Source of the DNA: Cyanobium gracile PCC 6307 | GTDB lineage: Bacteria; Cyanobacteriota; Cyanobacteriia; PCC-6307; Cyanobiaceae | Length of the DNA: 64,000 bases | Assembly (NCBI RefSeq): GCF_000316515.1 | Contig: NC_019675.1 | Coordinates: forward strand, 806,001 to 870,000 | Direction: 5' to 3' | In this document: piece by piece, positions 18,460 through 30,274 of the stretch | How the letters are laid out: every line of letters starts with the position of its first letter | Position numbering within the stretch: the first letter of the stretch is position 1 | The notes under the pieces: model-generated | The model's database searches: none | What the model was told of the DNA's origin: nothing | Seen by the model: only the letters and a program-made list of their open reading frames with translations | Position numbers and translations under genes: made by a program

Positions 18460-18807
18460 TCAGCGGATCGCAACACCCCCGGAACGGGCCGGATCCGCCG
18501 GCGGCGGCAGCAGCACCACCCCCCGCATGGGTTCGGCGCCCCGCCGCTCCGGGGGCCGGGTCGGGCGTTCCGGCACGGACGCCAACACGGCCGAGACCGC
18601 CAGCAGCCCCCCCACCAGCAGCCAGAGGCGCCAGCGACCCGGCAGGACCAGGGCGCTGCGGCCCCCCTGCCCCCGGCGCCGCGTGCCGTCGGCGACCCGG
18701 CGGGCCCTGCCGAGGCCCAGCGGCTCTCCGCAACGGGCACAGACCATGCGACCCGCCAGGCTGCGGTCGGCCCGCACGGCCCAACTGCCGCACCTCGGAC
18801 AGCCCAT
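18460..18807 (-). CDS. Zinc-ribbon membrane protein, unknown
   Basis: The N-terminus is a four-cysteine zinc ribbon (CPRCGSWAVRADRSLAGRMVCARCG; the two CxxC pairs are about 17 residues apart). A basic stretch and one transmembrane helix (RLWLLVGGLLAVSAVLASV, about residues 58-76) follow, and then a proline-rich tail of about 35 residues. The length is 115 residues. The zinc ribbon would be cytoplasmic and the tail outside or in the lumen. No specific family was recognised. Confidence 0.65.
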   Translation of the reverse strand: MGCPRCGSWAVRADRSLAGRMVCARCGEPLGLGRARRVADGTRRRGQGGRSALVLPGRWRLWLLVGGLLAVSAVLASVPERPTRPPERRGAEPMRGVVLLPPPADPARSGGVAIR

Positions 18808-18848
18808 CCCTCACCCGATCCATCAGGCCCCCATGGTGACGGAATGAC

Positions 18849-19337
18849 CTAGAGCCGCGTCGGATCGGCGCCGGCGGGCCGCTCGGCCGGCGGGAGATCG
18901 GCCATCAGACGGAAGTCCTCGAACGCGAAACCCGGCCCCACGCAGCAGTGCACCAGACTCCATCGCCCCCGGCTGCGGGCCGCCTGCCACCAGAGCGCCG
19001 GCACGATCTGCAGGGGGCCGGCGCCCGGATCCCCGGCCTCAGCGAGCGGGCCCAGCCACAGTCGCTCGGCCGTGCCGCCCCCGGGCGGCAGCCGCCAGAG
19101 ATCGAGGGGGTCGCCGCCGGCGTGGTGCCAGACCTCATCCGCCCCCGCCACCTGATGCCAGCGGCTGAGCTGGCCCTCCGTCAGCAGGAAGGCGATCACC
19201 GTGAGTCCGGCGCGCTGCCGCCCGTCCTCGGCCCGGCACACCTGGCCGGGTGAGCGGTGCAGCTCCCGGTACCAGCCCCCCTCCGGGTGGGGCCGCAGGT
19301 CGTAGCGGGCGATCAGCGCCTCCGGAGTGGAACGCAT
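18849..19337 (-). CDS. Cupin, DUF985 family
   Basis: The protein has 162 residues. The DUF985 pattern is clear: YDLRPHPEGGWYRELHRSP, then TVIAFLLTEGQLSRWHQVAGADEVWHHAGGDPLDLW, and GPGFAFEDFRLM near the end. It would fold as a single-domain beta-barrel; the histidines in SRWHQ and VWHHAG are at the usual metal or ligand site. The biochemical role of this family is unsettled. It is divergent from umuD, with about 96 bp between starts and an SOS box in between. Confidence 0.87.
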   Translation of the reverse strand: MRSTPEALIARYDLRPHPEGGWYRELHRSPGQVCRAEDGRQRAGLTVIAFLLTEGQLSRWHQVAGADEVWHHAGGDPLDLWRLPPGGGTAERLWLGPLAEAGDPGAGPLQIVPALWWQAARSRGRWSLVHCCVGPGFAFEDFRLMADLPPAERPAGADPTRL

Positions 19338-19396
19338 GGCCGGGCGGGCGGGAGAGGGTCGCTGACGATGATCCCGCGGCGACGGTCAACCGGAGT

Positions 19397-19410
19397 AGAA
19401 CATCTGTACT
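19397..19410 (-). promoter_or_regulatory. LexA (SOS) box upstream of umuD
   Basis: Read on the minus strand this is AGTACAGATGTTCT, a full match to the cyanobacterial LexA consensus RGTACNNNDGTWCB. It lies 24-37 bases before the umuD start and between two divergent starts, so it could repress either; umuD is the expected target. Confidence 0.75.
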
Positions 19411-19433
19411 GCTTCCCTTCCGCTCCCGGTCCG

Positions 19434-19925
19434 ATGTGTCCCCTGCCTCCCCAGTCACCGCTGCCCCCGCGGGAGGGGGCGGAGGCCCTCTTCTGCCTGC
19501 TGGCCACGGAGGCGGTCAGCGCCGGTTTCCCCAGCCCCGCCGACGACTACGTGGAGGCCCGCATCGACCTCAATCTGGAGCTGATCCCCCGTCCGCTGTC
19601 CACCTTCTTCATGCGCGTCAGCGGCGATGCCATGCGGGGCGACGGCATCGTCGACGGCGACCTGCTGGTGATCGACCGCAGCGTCGATCCCCGGCCCGGC
19701 ATGGTGGTGGTGGCGGTGCATGCCGGCGCCTTCCTGCTGCGCCGGCTGGCCCGGCGCGGCGTTGCGCTGTGGCTGGTGGCCAGCGACGGCACCAGTCCGC
19801 CCCTGGTGCTCACCGGCGACGACGGGGGCGGCGCGGTGGGAAGCGACGGCGGGGGGGCCGAACTGTGGGGCGTCGTGATCCACGCCGTGCATCACCTGGC
19901 GGGCGCCCCCTCCAGGCGTCACTGA
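19434..19925 (+). CDS. umuD: UmuD-like SOS mutagenesis protein with Arg at the catalytic-Lys position
   Basis: This 163-residue S24-family protein has the UmuD signature GFPSPADDYVEARIDLNLEL, a putative self-cleavage Ala30-Gly31, and the nucleophile Ser64 in RVSGDAM. The general-base lysine expected in the FTVKKL-type strand is replaced: the sequence reads FLLRRLARR, with Arg103-Arg104. From family knowledge, UmuD is trimmed to UmuD' to activate polymerase V; that chemistry may be impaired here. I chose ATG 19434 because the LexA box just upstream would otherwise be inside the gene. No umuC follows in the window. Confidence 0.83.
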   Translation: MCPLPPQSPLPPREGAEALFCLLATEAVSAGFPSPADDYVEARIDLNLELIPRPLSTFFMRVSGDAMRGDGIVDGDLLVIDRSVDPRPGMVVVAVHAGAFLLRRLARRGVALWLVASDGTSPPLVLTGDDGGGAVGSDGGGAELWGVVIHAVHHLAGAPSRRH

Positions 19926-19931
19926 TCGGCG

Positions 19932-20135
19932 TCAGGGGTCGGCGCGGTGGGGCAGGGCGCGCGGGTCGACGGGCAGGGCGGGCGGGGCCATCAGCAGGCC
20001 GCGACGGCGCAGCTCACGGCGGAACTCGCCGGCCAGTCCGTCCGCCATCCAGAGCTTGCGCAGGTGGCCGAAGATCACCATGCAGCGCAGGGCGATGGTG
20101 ACGCAGACGAGCACCTGCAGGCAGAGTTTCAGCAC
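19932..20135 (-). CDS. Small hypothetical membrane-associated protein
   Basis: Starting at GTG 20135 gives 67 residues. There is one hydrophobic segment at the N-terminus (LKLCLQVLVCVTIALRCMVIF), then a basic amphipathic part (LRKLWMADGLAGEFRRELRRRG) and a Pro-rich tail. The frame is open back to 20213, but the extra residues look non-coding. No family was recognised. It is convergent with umuD, 6 bp between stops. Confidence 0.45.
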   Translation of the reverse strand: MLKLCLQVLVCVTIALRCMVIFGHLRKLWMADGLAGEFRRELRRRGLLMAPPALPVDPRALPHRADP

Positions 20136-20272
20136 GGTGGAAGCAGGTGCGGCGCTGTGCTGGAACCAGCCTAGGGGCGCCTCCGGCGACCGGGCGCACC
20201 GGAACGGCGGCAACAGGCCGTCCAGGCGTCATGCTGGGTCGGTGGGCGGCAACGCCGCCGTGACCTGCTTCG

Positions 20273-20554
20273 ATGATCGAGCCTCTGCCGGAGCTGAGCA
20301 CCGCCGAACTGGAGACTCTGCTGGCGGCCCTCGATCCGCTCCTGGACGGCTTCGGCGAAGGCGGCTCCTGCCTGGATGATGCCAGCGCCTTCCTGGAACG
20401 GCTGGGCATCGGCCAGCAGGGCGACGACGGGGGCACCCCCTCCCCCCTGCTCCAGTGGCTGGAAAGCTGGCGGGCCGCCGGCGGCAACCGGGCGACCCTG
20501 CGGCTGATGGTGCAGACCCTGCTGACGGGACGCCAGGAGGAACCGCCGGCCTGA
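20273..20554 (+). CDS. Small acidic hypothetical protein
   Basis: The 93-residue, leucine-rich, acidic helical protein (LSTAELETLLAALDPLLDGFG ... CLDDASAFLERLGIG ... LRLMVQTLL) starts at ATG 20273. It has no membrane helix or signal peptide. No family was recognised; the regular heptad-like leucines suggest helices that pack on a partner. It is convergent with folP, 25 bp between the stops. Confidence 0.55.
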   Translation: MIEPLPELSTAELETLLAALDPLLDGFGEGGSCLDDASAFLERLGIGQQGDDGGTPSPLLQWLESWRAAGGNRATLRLMVQTLLTGRQEEPPA

Positions 20555-20579
20555 TGGAGCGCAGGACCTGCCGGACGGA

Positions 20580-21443
20580 TCAGGCGCGCCAGAGGGCATC
20601 GGCCATGCGGGCCGTCTGCACGATCGGCCCGACGTCGTGCACCCGCAGCACATCGGCACCGGCGGCGATGGCCTGACCGCAGACCGCCGCGGTGCCCCAG
20701 AGGCGGGCCCGGGGGCGGGGCTCGGCCAGCACCGCACCGATGAAGCGCTTGCGGGACGGCCCCACCAGCAGGGGAAAACCCTCGGCCCGCAGCAGGGCCA
20801 GGCCCCGCAGCAGAGCGAGGTTGTGGGCGGTGGTCTTGGCGAAGCCCAGCCCCGGATCCCAGAGAATCCGCTCCGCACGCACCCCCGCCGCCAGGGCCCG
20901 ATCGGTGGCCCGCAGCAGCTCCTGCCGCACCTCGGCGACCACATCCCCGTAGCTGGCCAGGCCATCCATCGTGCGGCTGTCGCCGCGGCTGTGCATCAGC
21001 ACGCAGGGGCAGTCGGCGGCCGCCACCACCGCCAGCAGGTCGGGATCGCGCCGGCCGGCGCTGACGTCGTTGATCCAGTGGGCCCCGGCGGCCAGGGCGG
21101 CTTCGGCCACCGGGGCGCGGAAGGTGTCGATCGAGAGCAGGGGGCCGCCGGCTTCCGGGGGCGGCAGAGAGGCCAGGATCCGCCCCAGGGCGGGCAGCAC
21201 CCGGGCCTTCTCGGCCTCCGCATCGATCTCGCTCGCCCCGGGCCGGGTGCTCTGCCCCCCCAGGTCGAGCAGGTCGGCCCCCTGGCGGTCCAGCAGCCGG
21301 GCCTGGCGCAGGGCCGCCTCGGGGGCCTCGTAACGGCCCCCGTCGCTGAAGGAATCGGGGGTGAGGTTGAGAACCCCCATCACCAGGGTGCGATCCCCCC
21401 AGCGGAAACCGGGCGGGACGGCGACGGGGCCGGCGGGGCTCAC
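20580..21443 (-). CDS. folP: Dihydropteroate synthase
   Basis: FolP condenses p-aminobenzoate with the pterin pyrophosphate in folate synthesis. I chose GTG 21443, just after the tpiA stop, giving 287 residues; the open frame upstream overlaps tpiA and is not family-like. The two DHPS signatures are clear: MGVLNLTPDSFSDGGRY near the N-terminus and LLDLGGQSTRPGA about 35 residues later. SIDTFRAPVAEAAL, WINDVSAG, DPGLGFAKTTAHN and LVGPSRKRFIG follow in order. It is co-oriented with tpiA, 25 bp apart. Confidence 0.95.
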   Translation of the reverse strand: MSPAGPVAVPPGFRWGDRTLVMGVLNLTPDSFSDGGRYEAPEAALRQARLLDRQGADLLDLGGQSTRPGASEIDAEAEKARVLPALGRILASLPPPEAGGPLLSIDTFRAPVAEAALAAGAHWINDVSAGRRDPDLLAVVAAADCPCVLMHSRGDSRTMDGLASYGDVVAEVRQELLRATDRALAAGVRAERILWDPGLGFAKTTAHNLALLRGLALLRAEGFPLLVGPSRKRFIGAVLAEPRPRARLWGTAAVCGQAIAAGADVLRVHDVGPIVQTARMADALWRA

Positions 21444-21468
21444 GGCGATCGCGGCGTCGGCCCGGGCC

Positions 21469-22209
21469 TCAGGCCGCCACCGGCACCTGGTAGTTGGCGA
21501 TGCGGGCGAAGCTGACCGGGTCGAGGGAGGCGCCCCCCACCAGCACCCCATCGATGTCGCTCTGGGCCATCAGCATGTCGATGGTGGCGGGGTTGACCGA
21601 GCCGCCGTACTGCACCACCACCTCGGGATGGCCCACCCAGCCGCGGATCAGGCCGCAGATGCGGTTGGCCTCCTCGGCCGCGCAGGTCTTGCCGGTGCCG
21701 ATGGCCCAGATGGGCTCGTAGGCCACGATCAGACGCAGGGGATCGATGCCCTCCAGCCCCTGCTCCACCTGGCGGTGGATCACCCGCTCGGTCTCGCGGG
21801 CCTCGCGCTGGTCGTCGCTCTCGCCGACGCAGAGGATCGGGATCAGGCCCGATTTCTGGGCCGTGCGGGCCCGCAGGTTGATCTGCTCGTCGGTCTCGCT
21901 GAAGTACTTGCGGGGCTCGCTGTGGCCCACGATGGCGTGGGTGACACCGTGCTCCAGCAGCATCGGCGCGGAGATCATGCCGGTGTAGGCACCGCTCTCC
22001 TCCCAGTGAACATTCTGGCCGGCGATGGCGACGCCGGCGCCGGCCAGGTGACGGCAGAGGGTGGGGATGGCCGTGAACGGGGGGGCCAGCACCACCTCCC
22101 GGTCGTCGGGTAGATCGGCGATCAGGGGCCGGAAGCTGGCCGCAAACGCCCGCGCCTCGGCGCAGGTCATGTGCATCTTCCAGTTGCCTGCGATGACGGC
22201 CTTGCGCAC
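21469..22209 (-). CDS. tpiA: Triosephosphate isomerase
   Basis: TpiA interconverts glyceraldehyde-3-phosphate and dihydroxyacetone phosphate in the Calvin cycle and glycolysis. The 246-residue form starts at GTG 22209 ([15 protein letters not shown]), which matches the family N-terminus; an ATG 21 bp upstream (22230) is possible. The catalytic residues are all present: Lys in GNWKM, His in [11 protein letters not shown] and Glu in [15 protein letters not shown]. The phosphate loop is QYGGSV ... LVGGASL. It is followed by folP. Confidence 0.96.
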   Translation of the reverse strand: MRKAVIAGNWKMHMTCAEARAFAASFRPLIADLPDDREVVLAPPFTAIPTLCRHLAGAGVAIAGQNVHWEESGAYTGMISAPMLLEHGVTHAIVGHSEPRKYFSETDEQINLRARTAQKSGLIPILCVGESDDQREARETERVIHRQVEQGLEGIDPLRLIVAYEPIWAIGTGKTCAAEEANRICGLIRGWVGHPEVVVQYGGSVNPATIDMLMAQSDIDGVLVGGASLDPVSFARIANYQVPVAA

Positions 22210-22240
22210 GTGGTCTCCCGGCAGCGACATTCGAGGCAGG

Positions 22241-22459
22241 TTAAGGCGTGGGGCCACCGTGTCCCCCGCGCTCCCGCCGCGGGGAAAGCATCAGCACCTC
22301 CCGGCCGTCGATGGCCACCGCATCCCCCGGAGCCAGCTGGCGACCACGCCGGGTCTCGATGGCGCCGTTCACGGTCACGTCCCCCCGCTGGATGCGCTGC
22401 TTGGCCTCGCCGCCGGTGCCGACGAGGCCCTGCCATTTGAGGAACTGATCCAGCTTCAC
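22241..22459 (-). CDS. S4-domain RNA-binding protein
   Basis: The 72-residue protein is almost entirely one S4 domain: [48 protein letters not shown]. From family knowledge, stand-alone S4 proteins of this size bind rRNA or tRNA. It starts with GTG 22459 and lies directly upstream of tpiA (32 bp), on the same strand, divergent from the ABC transporter gene. Confidence 0.85.
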   Translation of the reverse strand: MKLDQFLKWQGLVGTGGEAKQRIQRGDVTVNGAIETRRGRQLAPGDAVAIDGREVLMLSPRRERGGHGGPTP

Positions 22460-22498
22460 CGTCGGGGGGCGCCCGGAGAGCGCTGATAGGGTTCGTCG

Positions 22499-24238
22499 AT
22501 GCTTGCACCCTCGCCGGCCGGCTTCCGCAGGCTCTGGCCGCTGCTGAAGCCCCACCGGCGACCCCTGCTGCTCGGGGGGCTGTGCATGCTGGTGTTCGTG
22601 GGCTGCTGGCCCCTGCTGGCCTGGCTGGCCGGCCAGCTGATCCCGGCCATCGGCGCCGGTGACTTCACCAAGGTGCTGCGCAGCGTGGCGGCGGCCCTGG
22701 CGGTGTTCCTGGTGCAGAAGATCGCCCAGTTCGGCCAGGACACCCTGCTGGCCGGCCCGGCCCTGCGGGTGAGCCAGGAGCTGCGCCGCCAGCTGTTCGC
22801 CCGCCTGCAGCGGCTCGACTTCGGCGCCCTGGAGAAACTCTCCGCCGGCGATCTCACCTACCGGCTCACCGAGGACGCCGACCGGGTCGGAGAGGTGATC
22901 TACAAGACGATCCAGGACACCACCCCCAGCGCCCTGCAGCTGGTGGTGGTGCTGGGCTACATGATCTGGCTGGACTGGCCCCTGGCCCTGGCCACCCTGC
23001 TGCTGGCGCCGCTGGTGGCGCTGATGGTGAGCGCCTTCGGGGCCCGGGTGATGACCGCCGCCGAGCGCAGCCAGAAGCAGGTGAGCGACCTGGCGGCCCT
23101 GCTGGGGGAGGCGATCGGCGGCCTGCCCCTGGTGCGGGCCTTCGCCGCCGAACCCTGGCTGCAGGAGCGCTTCGACACCGAGATCGACCTGCACCGCCGC
23201 GCCCGCTACCGCACCCTGGAGCTGCTGGCGCTGCAGCATCCGGTGGTGGGCTTCATCGAAGCGGCCGGGATCCTCTCGGTGCTGCTGATCGGCGCGGCGC
23301 GCATCAAGGCCGGCGGCCTGGACAGCCAGGGCTTCAGCAGCTACGTGGCGGCGCTGCTGATGCTGATCGATCCGATCTCCCACCTCACCACCAACTTCAA
23401 CGAGTTCCAGCAGGGCCAGGCCTCGCTGCGGCGACTGCGGGCGATCGAGAACGAGCCGGTCGAACCGCCCGACCACCCCGGGGCCAGGCCCCTGGGGGCC
23501 GTCTCCGGGGAGCTGGTGCTGGACGGGGTGAGCTTCGGCTACCAGAGCGGCAGTCCGGTGCTGCGCCAGCTCGATCTCCACATCCGCCCCGGCCAGGTGG
23601 TGGCCCTGGTGGGGCCCTCCGGCGCCGGCAAGAGCACCCTGTTCTCCCTGCTGCTGCGCTTCAACACCGCCCAGAGCGGCCGGGTGCTGCTCGATGGCCA
23701 GAACCTGGCCGACCTGCGGGCCCGGGACCTGCGCCGGGCCGTGGCCCTGGTGCCCCAGCAGAGCAGCGTCTTCTCCGGCACCGTCGCCGAGGCGATCGCC
23801 TTCGGGCGCCCCGCCAGCATTGAGCAGATCCGCCAGGCCGCCCGGCTGGCCAATGCGGCCGACTTCATCGAGAGCCTTCCCGGCGGCTACGACAGCCGCC
23901 TCGAGGAGCGGGGCAGCAACTTCTCCGGCGGCCAGCTGCAGCGGCTGGCGATCGCCCGGGCCGTGCTGGGCAACCCGGCGGTGATGCTGCTGGATGAGGC
24001 CACCAGCGCCCTGGATGCGGAGGCCGAGGAGGCCGTGCAGCAGGGCCTGCAGCAGGCCATGGCCGGCCGCACCGTGCTGGTGATCGCCCACCGCCTCGCC
24101 ACCGTGCAGGAGGCCGATCTGATCGTGGTGCTCGACGGCGGCCGCATCGTGCAGCAGGGCAGCCACGACGAGCTGATGGCCAGCGGCGGCCGCTACCGCG
24201 AGCTCTGCGAGCGCCAGTTCATCCGGCTCGAGGCCTGA
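22499..24238 (+). CDS. ABC transporter, fused permease and ATPase (exporter type)
   Basis: This 579-residue half-transporter would work as a homodimer or with a second half. The N-terminal 320 residues hold six hydrophobic segments of an ABC type-1 exporter domain. The ATPase follows with Walker A GPSGAGKST (about 374-382), Q-loop LVPQQSSVFSGT, signature FSGGQLQRLAIARA, Walker B VMLLDEATSALD and the H-loop IAHRL. It resembles MsbA/multidrug exporters; the substrate is unknown. Divergent from the S4 gene, 39 bp between starts. Confidence 0.92.
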   Translation: MLAPSPAGFRRLWPLLKPHRRPLLLGGLCMLVFVGCWPLLAWLAGQLIPAIGAGDFTKVLRSVAAALAVFLVQKIAQFGQDTLLAGPALRVSQELRRQLFARLQRLDFGALEKLSAGDLTYRLTEDADRVGEVIYKTIQDTTPSALQLVVVLGYMIWLDWPLALATLLLAPLVALMVSAFGARVMTAAERSQKQVSDLAALLGEAIGGLPLVRAFAAEPWLQERFDTEIDLHRRARYRTLELLALQHPVVGFIEAAGILSVLLIGAARIKAGGLDSQGFSSYVAALLMLIDPISHLTTNFNEFQQGQASLRRLRAIENEPVEPPDHPGARPLGAVSGELVLDGVSFGYQSGSPVLRQLDLHIRPGQVVALVGPSGAGKSTLFSLLLRFNTAQSGRVLLDGQNLADLRARDLRRAVALVPQQSSVFSGTVAEAIAFGRPASIEQIRQAARLANAADFIESLPGGYDSRLEERGSNFSGGQLQRLAIARAVLGNPAVMLLDEATSALDAEAEEAVQQGLQQAMAGRTVLVIAHRLATVQEADLIVVLDGGRIVQQGSHDELMASGGRYRELCERQFIRLEA

Positions 24239-24309
24239 GGAGAGGCTTCGCCTCCGGCGGGAACGGGCGGTCCTGCCACCTACGCTGGCTCCGCACCGAG
24301 TCCAGAGCC

Positions 24310-24540
24310 TTGCAGACCCCCAGCCAGCAGCCCCCCGTGCTGACCTTCGAAGGCAAGCGTTACGACCTCAACGGCCTGCCCGACGACGTCAAGGAGATGG
24401 TGCGGGGGATGCAGGTGGCCGATGCCCAGCTGCGCATGCATGAGGACACCCTCAAGGTGCTGGCGGTGGGCCGCCAGGCCATGGCCATGCAGCTGAACGA
24501 GCGGCTCCAGGGCATCCCCACCCTGGAGGAGCCGGCCTGA
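24310..24540 (+). CDS. DUF6447-like small protein
   Basis: The 76-residue protein has the conserved core VLTFEGKRYDLNGLPDDVKE followed by an amphipathic helix (MVRGMQVADAQLRMHEDTL, KVLAVGRQAMAMQL). The start is TTG 24310 or a GTG at 24337. It is soluble and helical. From what I recall, such proteins are common in picocyanobacteria and some marine bacteria, with no known function. It is convergent with the DUF3386 gene, 12 bp between stops. Confidence 0.68.
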   Translation: MQTPSQQPPVLTFEGKRYDLNGLPDDVKEMVRGMQVADAQLRMHEDTLKVLAVGRQAMAMQLNERLQGIPTLEEPA

Positions 24541-24552
24541 GGCCGGCGCAGA

Positions 24553-25230
24553 TCAGCCCAGGGGGGCCAGATCCTCGAAACGGAACATCTGGCGGCCGGC
24601 CGGCGTGTCGCCATGGGCCTCCGTCTCCACCACCCGCTCGCTCAGCACCCAGGGGCCCTCTCCCGCCAGCGGCACGAAGGTGTCCGTGAAGCGGCTGGTG
24701 CCGCCGCGGGCCTCGCCGGTGGCGGGGTCGCTGTAGCGGCTCGTGTAGGTGTGGCTGAGGTAGCCGCTGCCGGTGTCGGTGACGCTCTCGGTGAAGATCG
24801 TCACCACGGTGCCGTGGATGTGGCGGTGCACCATCGTCACCACGTTGTCCTTGATGCGGTAACGGTCGCCCTCGGCCTTGCCGCCCATGATCACCTCGGT
24901 CCCCACCGCATCGGTCTCGCCGGCGGTGAAGGTGTTGGCGCCGTGGGTCTGCTCAAAGGGGCGCCGCACCCGGTGGATCGCCACCTCCCACAGCTGGGAG
25001 GCGACCGCCTTGTGCACCTCCTCGTCGGCGATGCCCTCCACGGTCGCCTTGAGATCGGCGCCCACCTGGAAGGTGCCCTCCAAGCGCCGGTCGTCCTGCT
25101 CCCAGACGCAACGGCCGCCATAGCCGCCGAAGCCCGGCTCCCAGGTGTAGCGGTTCTCGTAAGCGGCGCGGAACGCCTCGCGCAGGTCGGTGCCGGGGGC
25201 GATGGGCTGGGCGGCCAGGGTGCTGGTCAC
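24553..25230 (-). CDS. DUF3386 protein
   Basis: The 225-residue soluble protein begins at GTG 25230. It has the DUF3386 pattern: DLREAFRAAYENRYTWEPGFGGYGGRC, then GTFQVGADLKATVEGIADEEV, and IHGTVVTIFTESVTDTGSGYLSHTY. The fold is predicted to be mostly beta. From family knowledge it occurs in cyanobacteria and plastid lineages without an assigned reaction. It lies 22 bp downstream of carB on the same strand and is probably co-transcribed. Confidence 0.82.
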   Translation of the reverse strand: MTSTLAAQPIAPGTDLREAFRAAYENRYTWEPGFGGYGGRCVWEQDDRRLEGTFQVGADLKATVEGIADEEVHKAVASQLWEVAIHRVRRPFEQTHGANTFTAGETDAVGTEVIMGGKAEGDRYRIKDNVVTMVHRHIHGTVVTIFTESVTDTGSGYLSHTYTSRYSDPATGEARGGTSRFTDTFVPLAGEGPWVLSERVVETEAHGDTPAGRQMFRFEDLAPLG

Positions 25231-25252
25231 AGGGTCACAGGCGATCGGGCGT

Positions 25253-28576
<3,324 letters not shown>

Positions 28577-28698
28577 AGGGCGTGGTCGGGCAAACCCGCC
28601 CAGCCTCTCACGGTCGCCGTCCCGACCGGCCTGCCGGCGCCGCTGGCACCGCAGGCAATCGCTAATCTGACGGGATACCTTCGCCCGAGACGCCGCCG

Positions 28699-29334
28699 AT
28701 GAGCGAACTCCAGCGCCTGAAGGGGTTGCTGCCCCCTGAGATGCAGAGCTGGGTGTTCGTGGAAGCCGCGGCCTCCGTCGATCCTCCCCTGATCACCATC
28801 GAGGAGATCGGCCGCGACGAGGTGGAGATCCAGGTGGATCTGGAGAAATGGGACGCCCTGGCCCTGGATCACCGCAACCTGCTCTTCTGGCACGAGGTGG
28901 GCCGCATCCAGAATGACGCCATCCCTCGGGACGGCTGGGAGATGGCCGCCCTGGCCATCGGCCTGGGGGGCGCCATCGGCGAGCTGTGGGTGCAGGACGG
29001 TCTGCTGCTGGTGATGGCCCTGGGGCTCTCAGGCTTCGCCGGCTACCGCCTCTACCTCAAGAACAACTCTGAGAAGCGACTCCAGGACGCAATCCTGGCC
29101 GACGAGCGGGCCATCGACCTGGCCTGCCGCTTCGGCTACAGCCTGCCCAACGCCTACAAGAGCCTGGGGGGTGCCCTCAAGGAGCTGGTGGAGCAGACCC
29201 GCAAGAAGCGGCGCCGCACCTTCTACGAAGACCGCCTCGAGGCCCTGCGCAAGAGCGCCGGCAAGGCCCGGGCCGAAATGGCCCAGCAGCAGGGCTCCCG
29301 CCAGTCGGTCACCAGCGAGAACGTCTATGGATAG
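28699..29334 (+). CDS. DUF3318 protein
   Basis: The 211-residue protein starts [25 protein letters not shown]. It has a charged N-terminal part containing [15 protein letters not shown], one or two hydrophobic segments ([16 protein letters not shown] and [21 protein letters not shown], about residues 85-120), and a basic C-terminal tail ([22 protein letters not shown]). The pattern matches cyanobacterial DUF3318; the function is unknown. It overlaps rsfS by 8 bp, implying coupled translation. Confidence 0.82.
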   Translation: MSELQRLKGLLPPEMQSWVFVEAAASVDPPLITIEEIGRDEVEIQVDLEKWDALALDHRNLLFWHEVGRIQNDAIPRDGWEMAALAIGLGGAIGELWVQDGLLLVMALGLSGFAGYRLYLKNNSEKRLQDAILADERAIDLACRFGYSLPNAYKSLGGALKELVEQTRKKRRRTFYEDRLEALRKSAGKARAEMAQQQGSRQSVTSENVYG

Positions 29335-29713
29335 CCGCGACCTGGCCCTGCTGGCCGCCGAGGCCTGCGACGACCGCAAGGCGGTCGACATCCGCCTGAT
29401 CCGGGTGGATGAGGTGTCGTCCCTGGCCGACTGGTTCGTGATCTGCAGCGGCCTCAGCGACGTGCAGGTGCGGGCCATCGCCCGCTCCGTCGAAGACCGG
29501 CTCGAAACCGACGCCGCCCGCCTGCCCCTGCGGCGCGAGGGCCAGAGCGAGGGCCGCTGGGTGCTGCTGGATTACGGCGAGCTGATCGTGCACGTGCTCA
29601 CCCCCCAGGAGCGCAGCTACTACGACCTGGAGTCGTTCTGGGGCCACGGCGAGCAGGAGCGCTACGTCGGCGCCCCCCTCGAGGTGGGCGGCGCCGGCCC
29701 GGTCGGCGGCTGA
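29327..29713 (+). CDS. rsfS: Ribosome silencing factor RsfS
   Basis: RsfS binds ribosomal protein uL14 and blocks subunit joining when nutrients are short. The 128-residue protein has the family motifs DRKAVDIRLIRVDEVSSLADWFVICSG, then GRWVLLDYGELIVHVLTPQERSYYDLESFW. The start ATG 29327 overlaps the DUF3318 stop by 8 bp. The CGLD27-like gene follows after 11 bp, so the three genes form a likely operon. Confidence 0.94.
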   Translation: MDSRDLALLAAEACDDRKAVDIRLIRVDEVSSLADWFVICSGLSDVQVRAIARSVEDRLETDAARLPLRREGQSEGRWVLLDYGELIVHVLTPQERSYYDLESFWGHGEQERYVGAPLEVGGAGPVGG

Positions 29714-29724
29714 GGGACGCAGCG

Positions 29725-30243
29725 ATGGCCGCCGGCGTTCCGAGCCTGCCCAGCCAGGACACCCCCTGCCCGGTGCCTCCGGCCCAGCGGCCGCTGCAGG
29801 AGTACGACCAGCTCAGCAACTCCTGGTTCTTCCACTGGCCCGCCCATGGCCCAGCGGGACTGTGGCGGGCCCTGGCCCTCTCCTGGCTGCTCTCCTTCCC
29901 CCCGGCGCTGCTGGTGGCCAGTGGCAGCCTGACGCTCCGCCATGAGCCCGTCAGGCTGGTGATCGCCGCGGCCACCGCCGCCGTGCTCCTGCCCATGGTG
30001 CTGCTGCTGCGCCAGTGGCTCGGCTGGACCTACGTCCAGAAGCGGCTGGTCTCGGAGCGGGTGGAGTACGAGGAATCGGGCTGGTACGACGGCCAGGTGT
30101 GGGAGAAGCCGATCACCTGGCGCCAGCAGGATCTGCTGGTGGCCCGCCACCAGGTGCAGCCGGTGCTGGCCCGCCTGCGCCAGGCGGTCGCCATCGCCAT
30201 CACCCTGATGCTGCTCGGGTCGGGGCTCTGCCAGGCTCTCTGA
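29725..30243 (+). CDS. CGLD27-like (DUF1230) membrane protein
   Basis: The 172-residue protein matches the CGLD27 family conserved in the green photosynthetic lineage: PLQEYDQLSNSWFFHWPA, two hydrophobic segments (LALSWLLSFPPALLVASGS and VIAAATAAVLLPMVLLLRQW), then LGWTYVQKRLVSERVEYEESGWYDGQVWEKP. A third hydrophobic segment is at the C-terminus. From family knowledge the plant members act in chloroplast biogenesis, mechanism unresolved. It is the third gene of the DUF3318-rsfS run. Confidence 0.85.
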   Translation: MAAGVPSLPSQDTPCPVPPAQRPLQEYDQLSNSWFFHWPAHGPAGLWRALALSWLLSFPPALLVASGSLTLRHEPVRLVIAAATAAVLLPMVLLLRQWLGWTYVQKRLVSERVEYEESGWYDGQVWEKPITWRQQDLLVARHQVQPVLARLRQAVAIAITLMLLGSGLCQAL

Positions 30244-30274
30244 GGTCGGCCTCCGCGGATCCGCTTCCTCCCCC

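Noticed and set aside
22241..24166. A 641-codon minus-strand open frame across the ABC transporter
   Set aside because: Only its last 72 codons (the S4 domain) are real; the rest mirrors the ABC exporter gene.
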